A DNA stretch of 64,000 nt from Whalleya microplaca. Its lineage: Eukaryota > Ascomycota > Sordariomycetes > Xylariales > Xylariaceae. Within the stretch, counting starts at the first letter, position 1. The number at the start of each line of letters is the position of its first letter. Location of the stretch: NCBI GenBank assembly GCA_022497155.1, contig MU385770.1:1-64000 (forward strand). Reading direction: 5' to 3'. Positions 22,455 through 33,783 of this stretch are shown piece by piece. The notes beneath the pieces were generated by a model. It had not been told where the DNA came from. It made no database searches and saw nothing but the letters and a program-made list of their open reading frames with translations. A program made the translations under genes and the position numbers.

Positions 22455-25400
22455 CTATTCGATAATCTTTGGCCTCGAAGCACTCGAGCCATCAAGTTCT
22501 TCTTCAGCCTTTCTCTTTTTCTGTCTAGGATGATCGCGTGGTATCGTGCCTTCGCCACCCGCTAAGTTATTCAACACTAGTTTGCGATACCTAACTTCAC
22601 CTAGTAATGCCTCCACATACTTGCCCTGGAATGGTCGCACTTCATTCTGAAAAAGCCGAAGTTTCTGATTATATTGCTTCATGTCTTCCGGAAATTCATT
22701 GCATAGCTTCTTCACTGTCAATCTATACGTCGCTTGCGATTGATCGGTCTGGCATCGAAAAAATTCCCTTGGTAATCGGGATTCCAGATGTTGCCTCCTT
22801 GGAGCTGCCGCCTGAAACTTCCATATTTCCATCTCGCTATTCCGAAGGAAATCATCGAGCGCCTTGCAATCCACACACGATGATGATGAGCAACCTCGGG
22901 GTTTATGGGCCCAGCCCTGGGGCCGCTCGGGACACTTTGGCGGTTCGGGGATTACAACCTTGTGTAGAAAAAAGGAGTACATATTGCCACGGACTCGAGA
23001 GGTGGAACTTGGTGCTTTTCCAGTATCGGTATGAGAGTGCATAGGAAGCTTCGGACTACCCTGGCAGATGGTAGAGTGCTGGTCTTCAGCTTTAGGGTGT
23101 ATTGGTAAACGGCAGTGCCACTCGCGTCCAAGAGCACATTTGTCAGGTCCGATAGCCCTATGCTAAAGCCATCATCGATGAGCTGGATGAAGTTGCGAGG
23201 GAATGTCGCTTCTTTGCAATGAATCCCGTGAGCATGGGTAGAACCGCTGTCTTTGGGAAAATCCCAAATTTTCAGAGTCAGCTGTTTCATGGTGCCTTCG
23301 AGAATATACCGAAAGGTATTCACGGCTCCAGCGAGCGTATGGCCAAAATGCTTGCAGTAAATGGTATGCAAGATTGCGCAAATGAGCGTTTTGGAGCTCT
23401 TGCTTGAAAGAATTGGGATCAACCTTGTTGGTGACATAACGTTAGCCCTCCATCTAGAGTGTTGAACACAAGTAATAACTTAATAATCTTGATCTACTCA
23501 CCAATCTGTTACCCACAATGCATCAGCCGATTTGGATACTACAAGATCGACAAAAACATAGCGGTCCACTTCGTCTAAATACCGCTTCGATTCCACCGCT
23601 TTAGTTGGCGCCATCAGTTTCCAACCTTGGTAAGAAACTCTCATAGCTTCATCAGGAATCAGAAGTTCGAGGCGATTCAGTATTTGTCTCATAGTGTTTA
23701 ACGCAAGATTCCCAGTAATCAGGCCATTAAGCCTAGGATCTAGTCAGGGTGGATTTGTAGAATGCTGATAGACAGGAAACCTACCACATATCCCAATCCA
23801 GTTGTTTGTTCGGATCTTTGAAGAAGCTCTCACTTACAAGCTGGATTATTCTCTCCAACACGAGTTTTTTGTAACGAAGCCGTTACCACAGGTCTTGATT
23901 TGAGATAACAGAAGGCGTGAAAGGTAAAATACTTAGATTGATCGCTGGCTAGCAAAGAGAGACTATTTAAGGGACGGCGAAATACAGCCTTTTATATCTG
24001 AATAGCTTCCTAGTAAATGGGACTTGGTCGCCAAGCCGCTACTCCTCTTGGCGACCATAAATCACGTGGTAGCTGGTTGCGGGGATATTCAGGAATGGGT
24101 GGTTGTAACATTTTTGCGTGGCTGCAGTCTTTGATGCACGAATAACCGCTCGGTAAAGCGAACTGTCATGGAATTTGATAGCCGTGGTCAGTACATCACA
24201 CATTACCGGCCCATCTAATGACCCTGATTTAATAGCTTTCTTTAGAAAGTTCAGAGCAGACAACCGGTTTGAGGGGCGACTCAATTGCTGGTCTAGCTTC
24301 TTCTGAACGAGGCTGACTATAGCACCAAGGGAAGCGCCATATCCCGAAACAAAGTTGTCTAGCTGATGCATAGGGACTATCACGACAACCTAATTGTGGA
24401 ATTAGCCCATGGCCTTCGGCGATTTGACGTTGTGATAGGCTTACAGTGTCATGATAGCGGTATGTAGCTGGCACGGCTGCATTGCCGGTGAATTCACCTT
24501 CGTCCTCGCTATCGGCATCTCGGTCCCATGGGTCTGAATGTCGCATTTAGCAGTCAGTAATTACTCTCTGTCTGGCAAATTGAAAGGCCACTAAGGTTTA
24601 GTTGGGAGTTGACACAGAGCAAATGACCAAGGTCATGTTTCGGAGTAAATGGTTCCGGATACTGACCTGCTCCTAGGATTTCCTTTACCTCAACCTCCAT
24701 GCTGTTGTAGACTACGCATCCATCACACGTTATGACTCTGTGTAGTTCCGTGGAGTCTTCTGAATCGTCGTAGTATCCTTCTTCTTCCGCTTTTGTTCGG
24801 TCCATACTAGCGAGGAGGATAACAAAATCTTCCTCGGAGCTGAGCTCTTGCAGGTTTTGGCATACTATTTGATCTCGCCCCTTCAAGTTGCGCAATGACA
24901 AGTTGGTCTCGGAATACTTATGTTCAAGCACATAAATTAACTTTTCCGTATCCGATATGCTAGCACACCACTTGGTAATCAATGAACGTAGATAATTCAT
25001 TTGCTCCCCAATCAATCCAGCAGACATCGCCAGACCGCCCGTGTGAATGATATTGTAAGTCAAAACCAGACGGTATCCAGAAGTAAGAGGCTGAACCTCA
25101 TGTGTAACATCAGCAAACCACGCAAGACTCGTTAAATCAAAGCCGGACCCGAGCCCTGTATCAAAGACATACTTCTTCCCAGCGTGAGACAAGTGAATGC
25201 TTCCGCCATCGTGTTTGGAAGGAAGACAAACAACGAGTGTTCCGATCATTCCTGGAGCCTTTTCAGAATCTTTGTGGCGTCTGAAGAACGAGCCCTCTTC
25301 GTATAGCAAGAGCTTATAGGGATTCCGCCCTTATTGTTGACATCCCAAGTTTTTGTTGGACATCCTTTAGTAACATATCAAGGAATCTCGGCCAGTTGGG

Positions 25401-25724
25401 GTTTGTGAGCTTGAACTGGCTGTGGTCCAGCTCCCAGGTCTTGCGGACTGACGTGTCGACCAGTGTCTCCTCTCCTCTGCCGAATGGAGCGCGCCTGCAG
25501 GCACTCCTAATCGTCTCTGCATCACGAGGCACTAACGGCAACGGGATCAAAGTATCGCCAATAGATAAACCGGGGTTAGCATAGATACCATGTCGTTCGG
25601 CAATGGCGACATCGCCCGTAGTTTGGATATTATCGAGAGACTTGAATATTTCATCCTTTAGTCTAGGTTCGTCAATACCGCGACTCTCGTCATCTGCGAT
25701 GGATATTGGAGACTGAGCATTCAT
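22455..25724 (-). pseudogene. 2OG-Fe(II) oxygenase-domain gene, broken by solo LTR and frameshifts
   Basis: A large minus-strand gene of a family common in filamentous fungi. It starts at ATG 25724 (MNAQSPISIADDE). The oxygenase core follows: LYEEGSFFRRHKDSEK, GTLVVCLPS, WFADVTHEVQPLTSGYRLVLTYN. After an acidic linker (DRDADSEDEGEFTGN) come helical segments and a C-terminal Cys block (RGCSSSSCVDCKALDDFL). Three lesions are visible. First, at about 25314-25322 the frame shifts by one base just before YKLLLYEEGS. Second, a 241-bp solo LTR at 23870-24110 interrupts the coding sequence between codons for ATQK and LVLERIIQL; removing the LTR and one target copy restores a continuous frame up to an intron near 23785. 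Third, a likely one-base shift lies near the T run at about 22965-22980. Introns at roughly 24672-24530 and 24445-24391 fit family patterns. Without these lesions it would encode a protein of about 950 aa. Confidence 0.8.
23870..24110 (-). mobile_element. Solo LTR, copy A (241 bp), inserted in oxygenase gene
   Basis: Read on the minus strand it starts TGTTACAACC and ends CGTTACA, the TG...CA ends of an LTR. It is flanked by a perfect 5-bp duplication (ttttt on the plus strand at 23865-23869 and 24111-24115). It is nearly identical to copy B at 41826-42104 in inverted orientation, but lacks a segment of about 38 bp containing a second ggtcgccaag/cggcgtcc motif. An internal TATA-like atataaaagg is retained. 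No internal retrotransposon sequence is adjacent, so this is a solo LTR left by recombination. Confidence 0.88.
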
Positions 25725-27789
25725 AGTCTCTGATCTGATTGAATGTGCGTAGCAGAGTTTCCATGTGACAGGTCGAGCCCGTTGAGATCCAGATGATGTG
25801 AGAACCTCGTCGATTGCTAAAAAGAAATCGATGCGTATCACGAAATTAGTCGACGCGATGACAGTCACCTCTACGCGTCGCGAACGTGCACGGACTGTAT
25901 AAGTATGTCATTTGTGGGTAGTACATAATGCCATGATCTTTGCAGGGGTCACGACTAATAATTAAGATTCATTTAGCTCCATCCATGATCTATCTCTAGC
26001 CTCAATCTTTGAAATTTTGAGATTAATTCTTTTCTCTCCCTTGTTCATCAACTCTCTTCTTTTCATTACAACTAATTATTCTCATACGAAAAAGTAGAAG
26101 TTTGATAAACCTCGAACTATAGGTTCTATCTTCATCAACTCTTCTTAGTCATCCAAGAGTATATGTCAACCTAAGTCGAAGCAAATTTTGCCCAAAAAAT
26201 CGGACAATTTGGCAGGCAATTTCCCAATCCAAGCTAAGTACCTAGGACACAAAGCGCATTCAACTATAAGTGAGACGGCCACAGTCACGGCAACGCCAAT
26301 TGCAAGTTTAATTCTAGTTGTCAGCCCGCCAGAGCTTTCTGTTGTGCTGGCTTACGTAGGTTCCGCTTGTAAATACACGACGTGGTCTGTCGGTAAAGGC
26401 AGGTTCTGAATTCACGCGTTTCAGCAGTAGTTGATATCGTAGTTGATGTTGTGAAATAGTGCCGATTGAAGGCAAGCTACCTGGATTACTCGCGGCAGAC
26501 TCGGTAGTGAGGTCGAAGGAAGCAGGATGCATCCGACGGCTTGATTGATTTTCCTGCCAAGGATGTGCGTCCCTCGAACAATAGAAGGCGGAGAACATTA
26601 AATGCTATCAACTCAAGATCATAGGTTTAGAGAGGCTATTGAATTAGCATGCTACATCACTAGAACGCATAAGGGCCAGCTAGAAGCTTTCGCATACTCT
26701 ATACAAGTGAGCGACATGCAATAATTATAGATAGTCAAAGTCTATAATGCCGCATGCCAGAATGGAGTCAAGAAAGCTCGTCCCAATATGTTATGCAGCA
26801 CCTGCTACCAACAGAGCGGTAACATACCTAGTAAACCAGGTAAAGCTAAGCTTCGCGTTTAATTCTAACCAGACTGCTGGATCATAGACAGGCATCTTAT
26901 TGGGCTAGTTGCCGCATTGCCGCAGTGCTTACTTTTATAAGCGCACAAGGGTGTGGCCAGCAACCTTAATTATTACCTAGTAGACACTAATAACGAGATT
27001 GTCGTCTATCTCGACTACCAGCGTACAAACCTGAAATGCACAATGTTTTGTTGTCACACTTACAACTAAAAGGACAGCGCGCAGCTCTAAATAGGAGGTC
27101 TTGAATTGACTATTGTAAGCTCTAAGGAGGAGGAAAAACCAGTTGTGTGTGAGGAGGCCTAGGATCCTAGTAATACCCTAATGGAGCCTCGGATCGGCGT
27201 AACTGTTAATCCGTGTGGACCCCTATAACAGCCCCTATAACAACCTCTGAGCCTGGCTCTGTGACATTTGTGCATTGCTTCAATTCATCGTCCGTTTTGC
27301 TACCAGTTTAATCTAGTATTATCATATACCCCAATTATGAGCCCCCAATTTTACGGAGAAATCCATTGCATTCAAAAGGGAAGAGAAATTATAGTATGGC
27401 AGATGCCGACGGCTATTCCCATAATGCCCAAGTTCGTACATTTTAGCGTGCCACGCCAAGGAACATCCAAACTAGCTATTCCATGGTTGAATCCTACTCA
27501 TGAGATAGCATACAACGAGCCCAGAAAATCTGAAGCATCAATGTTTCCATTGGTTGGATCTCTCTTGCGCTAAAATGTACGTGCCAGACTTGAGCTTTAT
27601 AGGGATAATATATGTAGTATGTATGAAGACTAGGGAATACATGCAATATCTGTGTATACCCGTAATTATGGGAAATTCCATCAGGCAACAGTGAAACAGT
27701 CCTTACCAACAAAGCTTGCAGAGCCATCATCGTAAACTTCTAGTTATGTTCACTGTTATCTTGCACGCTGTATACAACCCGATTTTCCA
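25725..27789. other. Long gene-free interval
   Basis: About 2 kb. The first part, 25980-26110, is pyrimidine-rich on the plus strand. Small frames at 26188, 26598 (minus) and 27268 show no recognisable family. The last few hundred bases should contain the promoter of the glycosyltransferase gene. Confidence 0.45.
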
Positions 27790-29104
27790 ATGCTCCTGCG
27801 GCTCCCATCAAATAGGATCATAAGGTCCATTGGGGGTATTTTTATGCTCGTGGTGGTTTACTTCCGCTTGCCCCAGCTGTTCTTCCTTAGTTATGCTGTT
27901 CGACGTTCCTCACATAATTTAATCGATGATATCAATAACAGCACGCTGGGCGTTAGTATACTCTGCGTGTGGATTTTTATCTTGTGTGTATCTTGATCTA
28001 ACGAGTCTGAATCCTAGTTTGAACAAATCTTCGTAGTTGGCTTGCCATCACGAACAGATCGCCGTGATGGCATATATCTGCAAGCAGCGCTCAGCAACTT
28101 GTCGGTAGAGTTTATAGACGGCGTCAACGGAAAAGATATACCTGATAAAGCAATCCCATCTTCCTACGATCATGAACGTATGAACGACGCTTCCTTGGGG
28201 TCATGGCGCGCCCACATGAATGCCATCCAAGAGTAAGTGAAATGGGCTGGTGTGCAATTCAAGAAGGATATCATCGGCTTATATGATTTACAGGGTTGTC
28301 CGAAGGAATTTAACGTCAGCATTGATTCTAGAAGATGACGTTGACTGGGATATTAGGCTCAAACGTCAACTGCACGACTTCGCCTTATCTGCACACGCTC
28401 TCACTCAGCCTCTGAAGGGCTCTCCGGGGTCATATGCGGATCCTACATATCCAAATCCATCAGCTAAATCTCCTGGTAAAATCCCAGATATACCCTTCGA
28501 CCACCTCCCTGATACTGAACCCCCAACGTCATCGCCGTACGGTGATCACTGGGACCTACTTTGGGTCGGGAATTGTGGCTTTCATTTCCCATTCGAAGAC
28601 AATAAAGTGATTCCTAAAGGTCGCGTAATCCACTCGAACGATGAGACTGTCGCACAGAAACGGTACTTGTGGGCACTGAATATCCCTTTCACCCTGAAAG
28701 AAAAGTATCCCCAACACACCCGAGCAGTTCACCACGTTCAGGAGGGTGTCTGCACTCTCGGGTACGCCATAACCCAAAGAAGTGCCCAGAAGCTGCTGTA
28801 TGAGGTTGGTCTCAAGGATATCACACAAGCTTTCGACCTCCTTATGAGGTACTTCTGCGAGGGCGTAGAGGGGCGAAGGTATCATAATTGCCTAGCAGTC
28901 CAACCATCATTATTTCACCACCACAGAACGCCGGGGCCTATCAGCGCCGAAAGTGACATGGAAGATCATGGGGATGGATTCAGGGAGAAAGGTTACACAG
29001 ATATGGTTCGATGGAGTGTCCGCTTGAATGCCGGTGTACTATTAGAGGGAGGAAACGCAACAGAGTTTGAGGATCAGTATCCGGACACTAACGAGGAAGA
29101 CTAG
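27790..29104 (+). CDS. Glycosyltransferase family 25 protein, type II membrane
   Basis: Three exons: 27790-27951, 28018-28232 and 28294-29104 (395 aa). Both introns (GTTAGT...CTAG, GTAAGT...ACAG) keep phase. An N-terminal membrane anchor (about residues 13-32, IGGIFMLVVVYF) follows basic residues, so the enzyme probably sits in the Golgi with its catalytic domain in the lumen. Family landmarks: FEQIFVVGLPSRTDRRDG at the first splice junction, FIDGVNGKDIP, GSWRAHMNAIQEVVRRN, SALILEDDVDW (the acidic metal-binding motif) and LLWVGNCGFHFP. Such fungal GT25 proteins are thought to transfer galactose or another hexose to glycans; donor and acceptor are unknown here. The frame is intact. Confidence 0.9.
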
Positions 29105-29652
29105 AGAACGTGGGTCTTCCGTGAAGGAAATTATCAGCATTTTAAAAAGGGTGTTAAAAGTGAAAACAAAATCTGAGAGTTTATCGGTGCTCTGTTGTGC
29201 AGTGAATGTTTATTATCAATGCAACTCAGGTACGTAGACATGTAAGTGCACTTATCATTAAACACATAGCTTTCTCAAGACATGGACTCTATCATAGGAT
29301 AGTCTAATAATATTATTAATTCATATAGCAGCTGCCCGGATGAAGGAGCGAACAGGCTCGATGGTGAGGGGTCTATTGCAGCAGACAACGCAAACCCTAC
29401 TACAACCAGCGTGGACTAAATATGGTCAACCAGACTTCGCAAGGTTCCCCAGCATTTTAATAACGTGAATATAACTCCCAATTGGTTGTCGTAAATGCGC
29501 CGGAATTGTATAAGCCAACCCCGTTAATTCACACGGCAATTTTCTTGCCCCCTACATTGCAGTACAATATGATTTATAAGAAGCATTAGCTGGAACTCAA
29601 ATGAAACCCTATATTCACTTCTACAGAGCGTACCTTGTGATATCCGTTGCCA
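29105..29652. other. Intergenic between tandem plus-strand genes
   Basis: Terminator side of the glycosyltransferase gene and promoter side of the DUF8021 gene. No other feature recognised. Confidence 0.45.
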
Positions 29653-30531
29653 ATGTCAAGTATCCGAATGATTTCAAAAGCTGCCAATGCGTGCCTCTGG
29701 CTCGCGGTTAGTGCCTCGGCACAATGTAGTCGCGCAGTACTTCAGGATGCGACCGAGCAATACATCGCAGCCCAAAGCAACGGCGAGAGCAGCAGCATCA
29801 GCGCGCTCGGAACTAATTTGACCTACACCGAGAACGAAGCGCCAGCGGATATCAGCACTGGAGTGCTGTCGCAGCCGGTGAAACTCGACCATAACCGCAG
29901 CATCTACGACACGACCTTATGCGCTACTTTCACCGAGCTAATCGCCGCCAACTCAGAACACCCGTACGTCATCGGCACGCGAATGCTGTTCACTGACGAC
30001 AAGATCACGACCATTGAGTCTATCGTAACTGATCAGGGTGATTGGCTTTTCAACGCGACTGGCTACCTCCACTGGAACTCGCTCGAGACCTGGGACCCCA
30101 TCCCGGAAGACCAGCGTGACAGCAGGGAGGTAATCCAGGCGGCGGGTGATGCATACTTCGACCGATTCCATGACGCGAGCGTAGAGGTTCCCTATGGTAC
30201 GCCTTGCGCTCGCCTTGAGGGTGGGGCGTACACGGACAGCACTGGGCCGGGAGGTAACACTTGCAATCTTGGTCTGCCCTCGACGATCACAGTGACAAAT
30301 CGGCGGTACGTTATCGATGAAGAGATGGGGGTAGTGAACATATACGTGGGGTTTCCGGGACTCGACCGCTCCAGGGGCCAGGAGCCAGCACCCGATAGCC
30401 ATACGTTCAGGGTCGAGGCAGGAGAGATCCGATACATTCACACCGTTTCCTCGTGTGTCAATGCCGGCTGTGGGTTAAATACAACGACGATCCCACCAGG
30501 ACGAGTTCGTTTGTCTAAGGGTTTATATTAA
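29653..30531 (+). CDS. Secreted DUF8021-family protein
   Basis: Single exon, 292 aa from the ATG at 29653; a second in-frame ATG at 29668 is possible. A signal peptide is visible (MISKAANACLWLAVSASAQC). The mature part has family patterns: a Cys-containing start followed by YIAAQ, TYTENEAPADI, NRSIYDTTLCATFTELI, HPYVIGTRM, VTDQGDWLFNATGYL, DAYFDRFHD, VPYGTPCARLEGGAYT, RRYVIDEEMGVVNIYVGF and PDSHTFRVEAGEIRYIHTV. The conserved cysteines suggest disulfides in an extracellular protein. The biochemical function of the family is not well defined in what I know, although members occur near biosynthetic clusters. It is divergently placed near no obvious partner and its frame is intact. Confidence 0.85.
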   Translation: MSSIRMISKAANACLWLAVSASAQCSRAVLQDATEQYIAAQSNGESSSISALGTNLTYTENEAPADISTGVLSQPVKLDHNRSIYDTTLCATFTELIAANSEHPYVIGTRMLFTDDKITTIESIVTDQGDWLFNATGYLHWNSLETWDPIPEDQRDSREVIQAAGDAYFDRFHDASVEVPYGTPCARLEGGAYTDSTGPGGNTCNLGLPSTITVTNRRYVIDEEMGVVNIYVGFPGLDRSRGQEPAPDSHTFRVEAGEIRYIHTVSSCVNAGCGLNTTTIPPGRVRLSKGLY

Positions 30532-30800
30532 TGGCCGCTTCACATTCATATCTATGGTTTTGTGATCTACCTTACTTAAGTACATTCATACAGGGTCATT
30601 GCCGATAATATGAAGATGAATGGTTTAACACATTTAGTCATCAAAGTGAATAAATACTTACGCGCTCATTCGCACATGTGTCAAAATGAATTCATCGCAG
30701 ATGATACTTTGGTAGGGAAGACACAGCGAGCAAACAGGGGGTTTAAATGGCGTTGTATGTAGCGAAACAAATCCACTGAATCACCATGATTCGAGGAAGT

Positions 30801-31701
30801 CTATAGTTGGACTTTATCGAGCTGATTGCCTTTAATGACTGTGGAATCCTGTGATGATTAATTTCGTTCTTAGGTACAGAAAATATACGAGGAGGGGGAA
30901 ACTTACCAACATACCCTCCCATCCAAACCACGACAATATCCATGCGATTGTAGACATACCACCATACCAAATATTTAGTTTTGGTCGCGGCTTCAGCACC
31001 TCATCGACCACACGTCTCGCGAACACGTCGGGCTCGATCCATCGCGCCTCCTTAAGAAATTCCCGATTCTCCACGTTCTCCGCTACGGCACGATATAAAC
31101 TATGTTCGGGAACTTTGGTCGGTGCATTGTTAAATAGCTTGGTCCTCACGCTACCTGTCATGAGTGTAACAAACTTAACACCAAGAGGAGCAAGCTCGAC
31201 ACGTAGGGTCCGCGCCATCGCGTGTACCGCTGCCTTGGACGCGTTGTACGCGGCTTGGTACGGCGGACAGAAGATTTCGTTAACGCTGCCAAGCATGGCC
31301 ACGGTTCCCTTGGCACGGATGAGCAGCGGCAAGAACGCGTGCGTGACGGCTAGAACAGCAACAACGTTCGTCTCGATGACGCGTCTGAAGTCGTCGACCT
31401 TCGCATCCGTGAATGGCATCACATGGTTAACGCCAGCATTGTTGATAAGATAGTCCAACGACCCGTCCGTCACCTTCTGCACGGCTGAGACCGCGGCTGT
31501 AATTGAGGAATCTGAATTAACATCTAGTGCAATTATCTCCATGCCCAAGTCTTGAAGGGACTGCATTTTGTTGGGGTCGCGGGCCGTTGCGAAGACTTGG
31601 CATCCTCGTGTCCGGAACTCGGCAGCTAGGGCAGCTCCGATGCCACCTTCGCTGCAGCCGGTGATGAGAACCGATTTTGGAGGCATTTCGAAGGCGGGCA
31701 T
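30801..31701 (-). CDS. Short-chain dehydrogenase/reductase, Ayr1-like
   Basis: Two exons: 31701-30907 and 30848-30801, spliced at a GTAAGT donor and CACAG acceptor (58 nt), total 280 aa. Without splicing the frame would read through the intron to a hydrophobic tail, so the spliced form with the LDSTVIKGNQLDK end is preferred. Motifs: SVLITGCSEGGIGAAL (NAD(P)-binding TGxxxGxG), LINNAGVNH (NNAG), AMLGSVNE and AAYNASKAA (catalytic YxxxK). The closest well-known group is the 1-acyl-dihydroxyacetone-phosphate reductase/Ayr1-type SDRs, but many fungal members act on polyketides or terpenoids. A paralogue lies at 39140-40163. Confidence 0.9.
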
Positions 31702-33783
31702 ATGTGATGGAAGACTTGCGCTCGGGCTGCACGCATCGTTGCGGCCACATTGATAGACCTACGCCGTGTCTCATATTACGTCATATGCACTATGTAGGTC
31801 TAGGCCTTAACCACGACAGGGATTGCCGCAAGGATTTAGATTCAGGGTCTTGCGTGACATTGAGACATACATTGTCCCTGCCATAAATTCTTGTCCGTAG
31901 TGGTAGATCTGCCGGCAACTGTCATGAGCTAAACAAATATTTGGCCCGTACCAGACATACTCTATTGCTATTCTTGAATACTATGATGCCAAAATTCTAT
32001 ACATACTGCGCCTTTTAATTGAGAAATAGGGTTACAAAGCTCCAATCCGAATCTTCATTGGTGATGGGTCTTTAGGAGTATATCAAAGCCTCATGGTTTA
32101 TATACTTGATAGTAATCTATACGCTTAATGTTAGGTAGAAACATATGGATGCACTGCTAGTCATATGAACTAGTTGCTCTTGCTGGCTTCATTATTAATG
32201 ACGACTCGCGAGTCCGCGTATTATCGATATATATTTCATTCACATCTGTGTTGCCTTCGACATTCATAATATAAGCAAGAGCAAAGTGAACAGGGTGAAA
32301 TTATCTCGAGACACAATATCATCTACGGTTTAGGTATGTTGGTATACAGGGTAATTTAGTAATACAGGTGATTAATATCGATGCTCTCCATATATGGCTA
32401 TATAAGGGCTACGCCCTAGCATGCTTTAGTGGTATTGCTTCTGTAATGAGAATAAAACATATAGCACTCATAGCCTGTGTATCCTTCAATAATCTATCAG
32501 CGATAAAGCGTGAGATATTCCTTGTGCCGCGCTAATTAGATGCTAGCAATTTCGACACAAATGAGGCCAAAGCTGATTTGCTATTCTATGTGAGCCCAAA
32601 ACGACCTTCGCACGGTACTCCTTTACTCTGCGTAATGGGCTTACTTGCCTACGTAGGACGTCTAGTCACAATTCGAAAGGCAGTGGTTCTATCAAACTCA
32701 TGGACTGGATGTAACAGGTGCATAAGTTTATTCTTTTTGATGCCCTACTAAGTTGAGTCCTGTTTGACTTTCAGCATCTAGACTCTGATGTAGAATAATT
32801 CAAATGTGCTGCGGAGGATCCTGGCTGCATACGTTTCTGTAGCTATATGTGCCCAGACATGCATATATTTACACCACAAAATTGGCTAGAAGGGAACGTT
32901 CACGAAGGTCCCTTTTTAATTCGATCATCTACTGTATTGGGAACAATGGCAAAGTGGATCAGACAGCCTTCGCCTCTTGCCTTTTACATAGTTCAAGTAC
33001 ATAGTCCTGCGTAATGCGAAGAGAAATATCAAAAGTCTGATTGGCCGTTGGTAAACATATGGGGCCTTTCTCTGTTCATGAACATCCTTGTAGACGGCAT
33101 TTTCCACGTGGATCCATTTGCTAGCTTCGACGGCAGTATCCTTGATCGACGGTCATTGTTACATCTGGGGAATCAATGTATGTACTTTTTGAAGGCACCA
33201 GCCCCCGCACAATATGAAGTCCATTACTATACGACGAATCGAAGATTGATGAAGAAACGAGAACGCAGACGATTTGAATAGGCATTGTTACTCTCATGCG
33301 GTATCAAATATGAGCTCCTGGATATAGAATAAGATGTTGCGCATAAAAGAACCCGTGTACATGCCTACTCATGATATAAAACCGTCAATTCGCTAGGATG
33401 AGTAATCTCAAGACATGTTCGACTTGAGGCACATGTATATACTCCTTTACCCCGTAAGTACTGCCTGGCATTTATCTCTACCAAGAGTAAACACTTTCGA
33501 AGACCCACCAGATGTAACATATTTTTACTATTTCAAGTAAGTTCCCATATTCCGTTCCCATGTGACAACGCACCATAGACTTCTGCTGGGCTATACTCCG
33601 CTGAGAAACCCAAGTAGATATATAAGCCACTAACCTCCCCTCTCGTCCATTCATAGATGGTGGGCAGTTACGGACTTTCCTTCAAGTATATGCAACAAAA
33701 GCACCAAAGTACAGGTAACAAATGAACAAATTTTAACTATTCTCTTCCGCACATTTTCGGAGATTGTTAACGTTATTTAAGCA
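31702..33783. other. Long gene-free interval
   Basis: About 2 kb between divergently transcribed SDR and P450 genes. It should hold both promoters. No reading frame with family character and no repeat could be recognised. Confidence 0.45.

Noticed and set aside
24039..24110. Apparent C-terminus ...IPATSYHVIYGRQEE of the oxygenase
   Set aside because: This coding-looking tail lies inside solo LTR copy A and recurs in copy B at 41.8 kb, so it is retroelement sequence, not the gene's own end.
29953..30441. 162-codon minus-strand open frame
   Set aside because: Antisense to the DUF8021 gene with no family pattern of its own.
30851..31453. 200-codon plus-strand open frame
   Set aside because: Antisense to the Ayr1-like SDR, which shows cofactor and catalytic motifs on the opposite strand.
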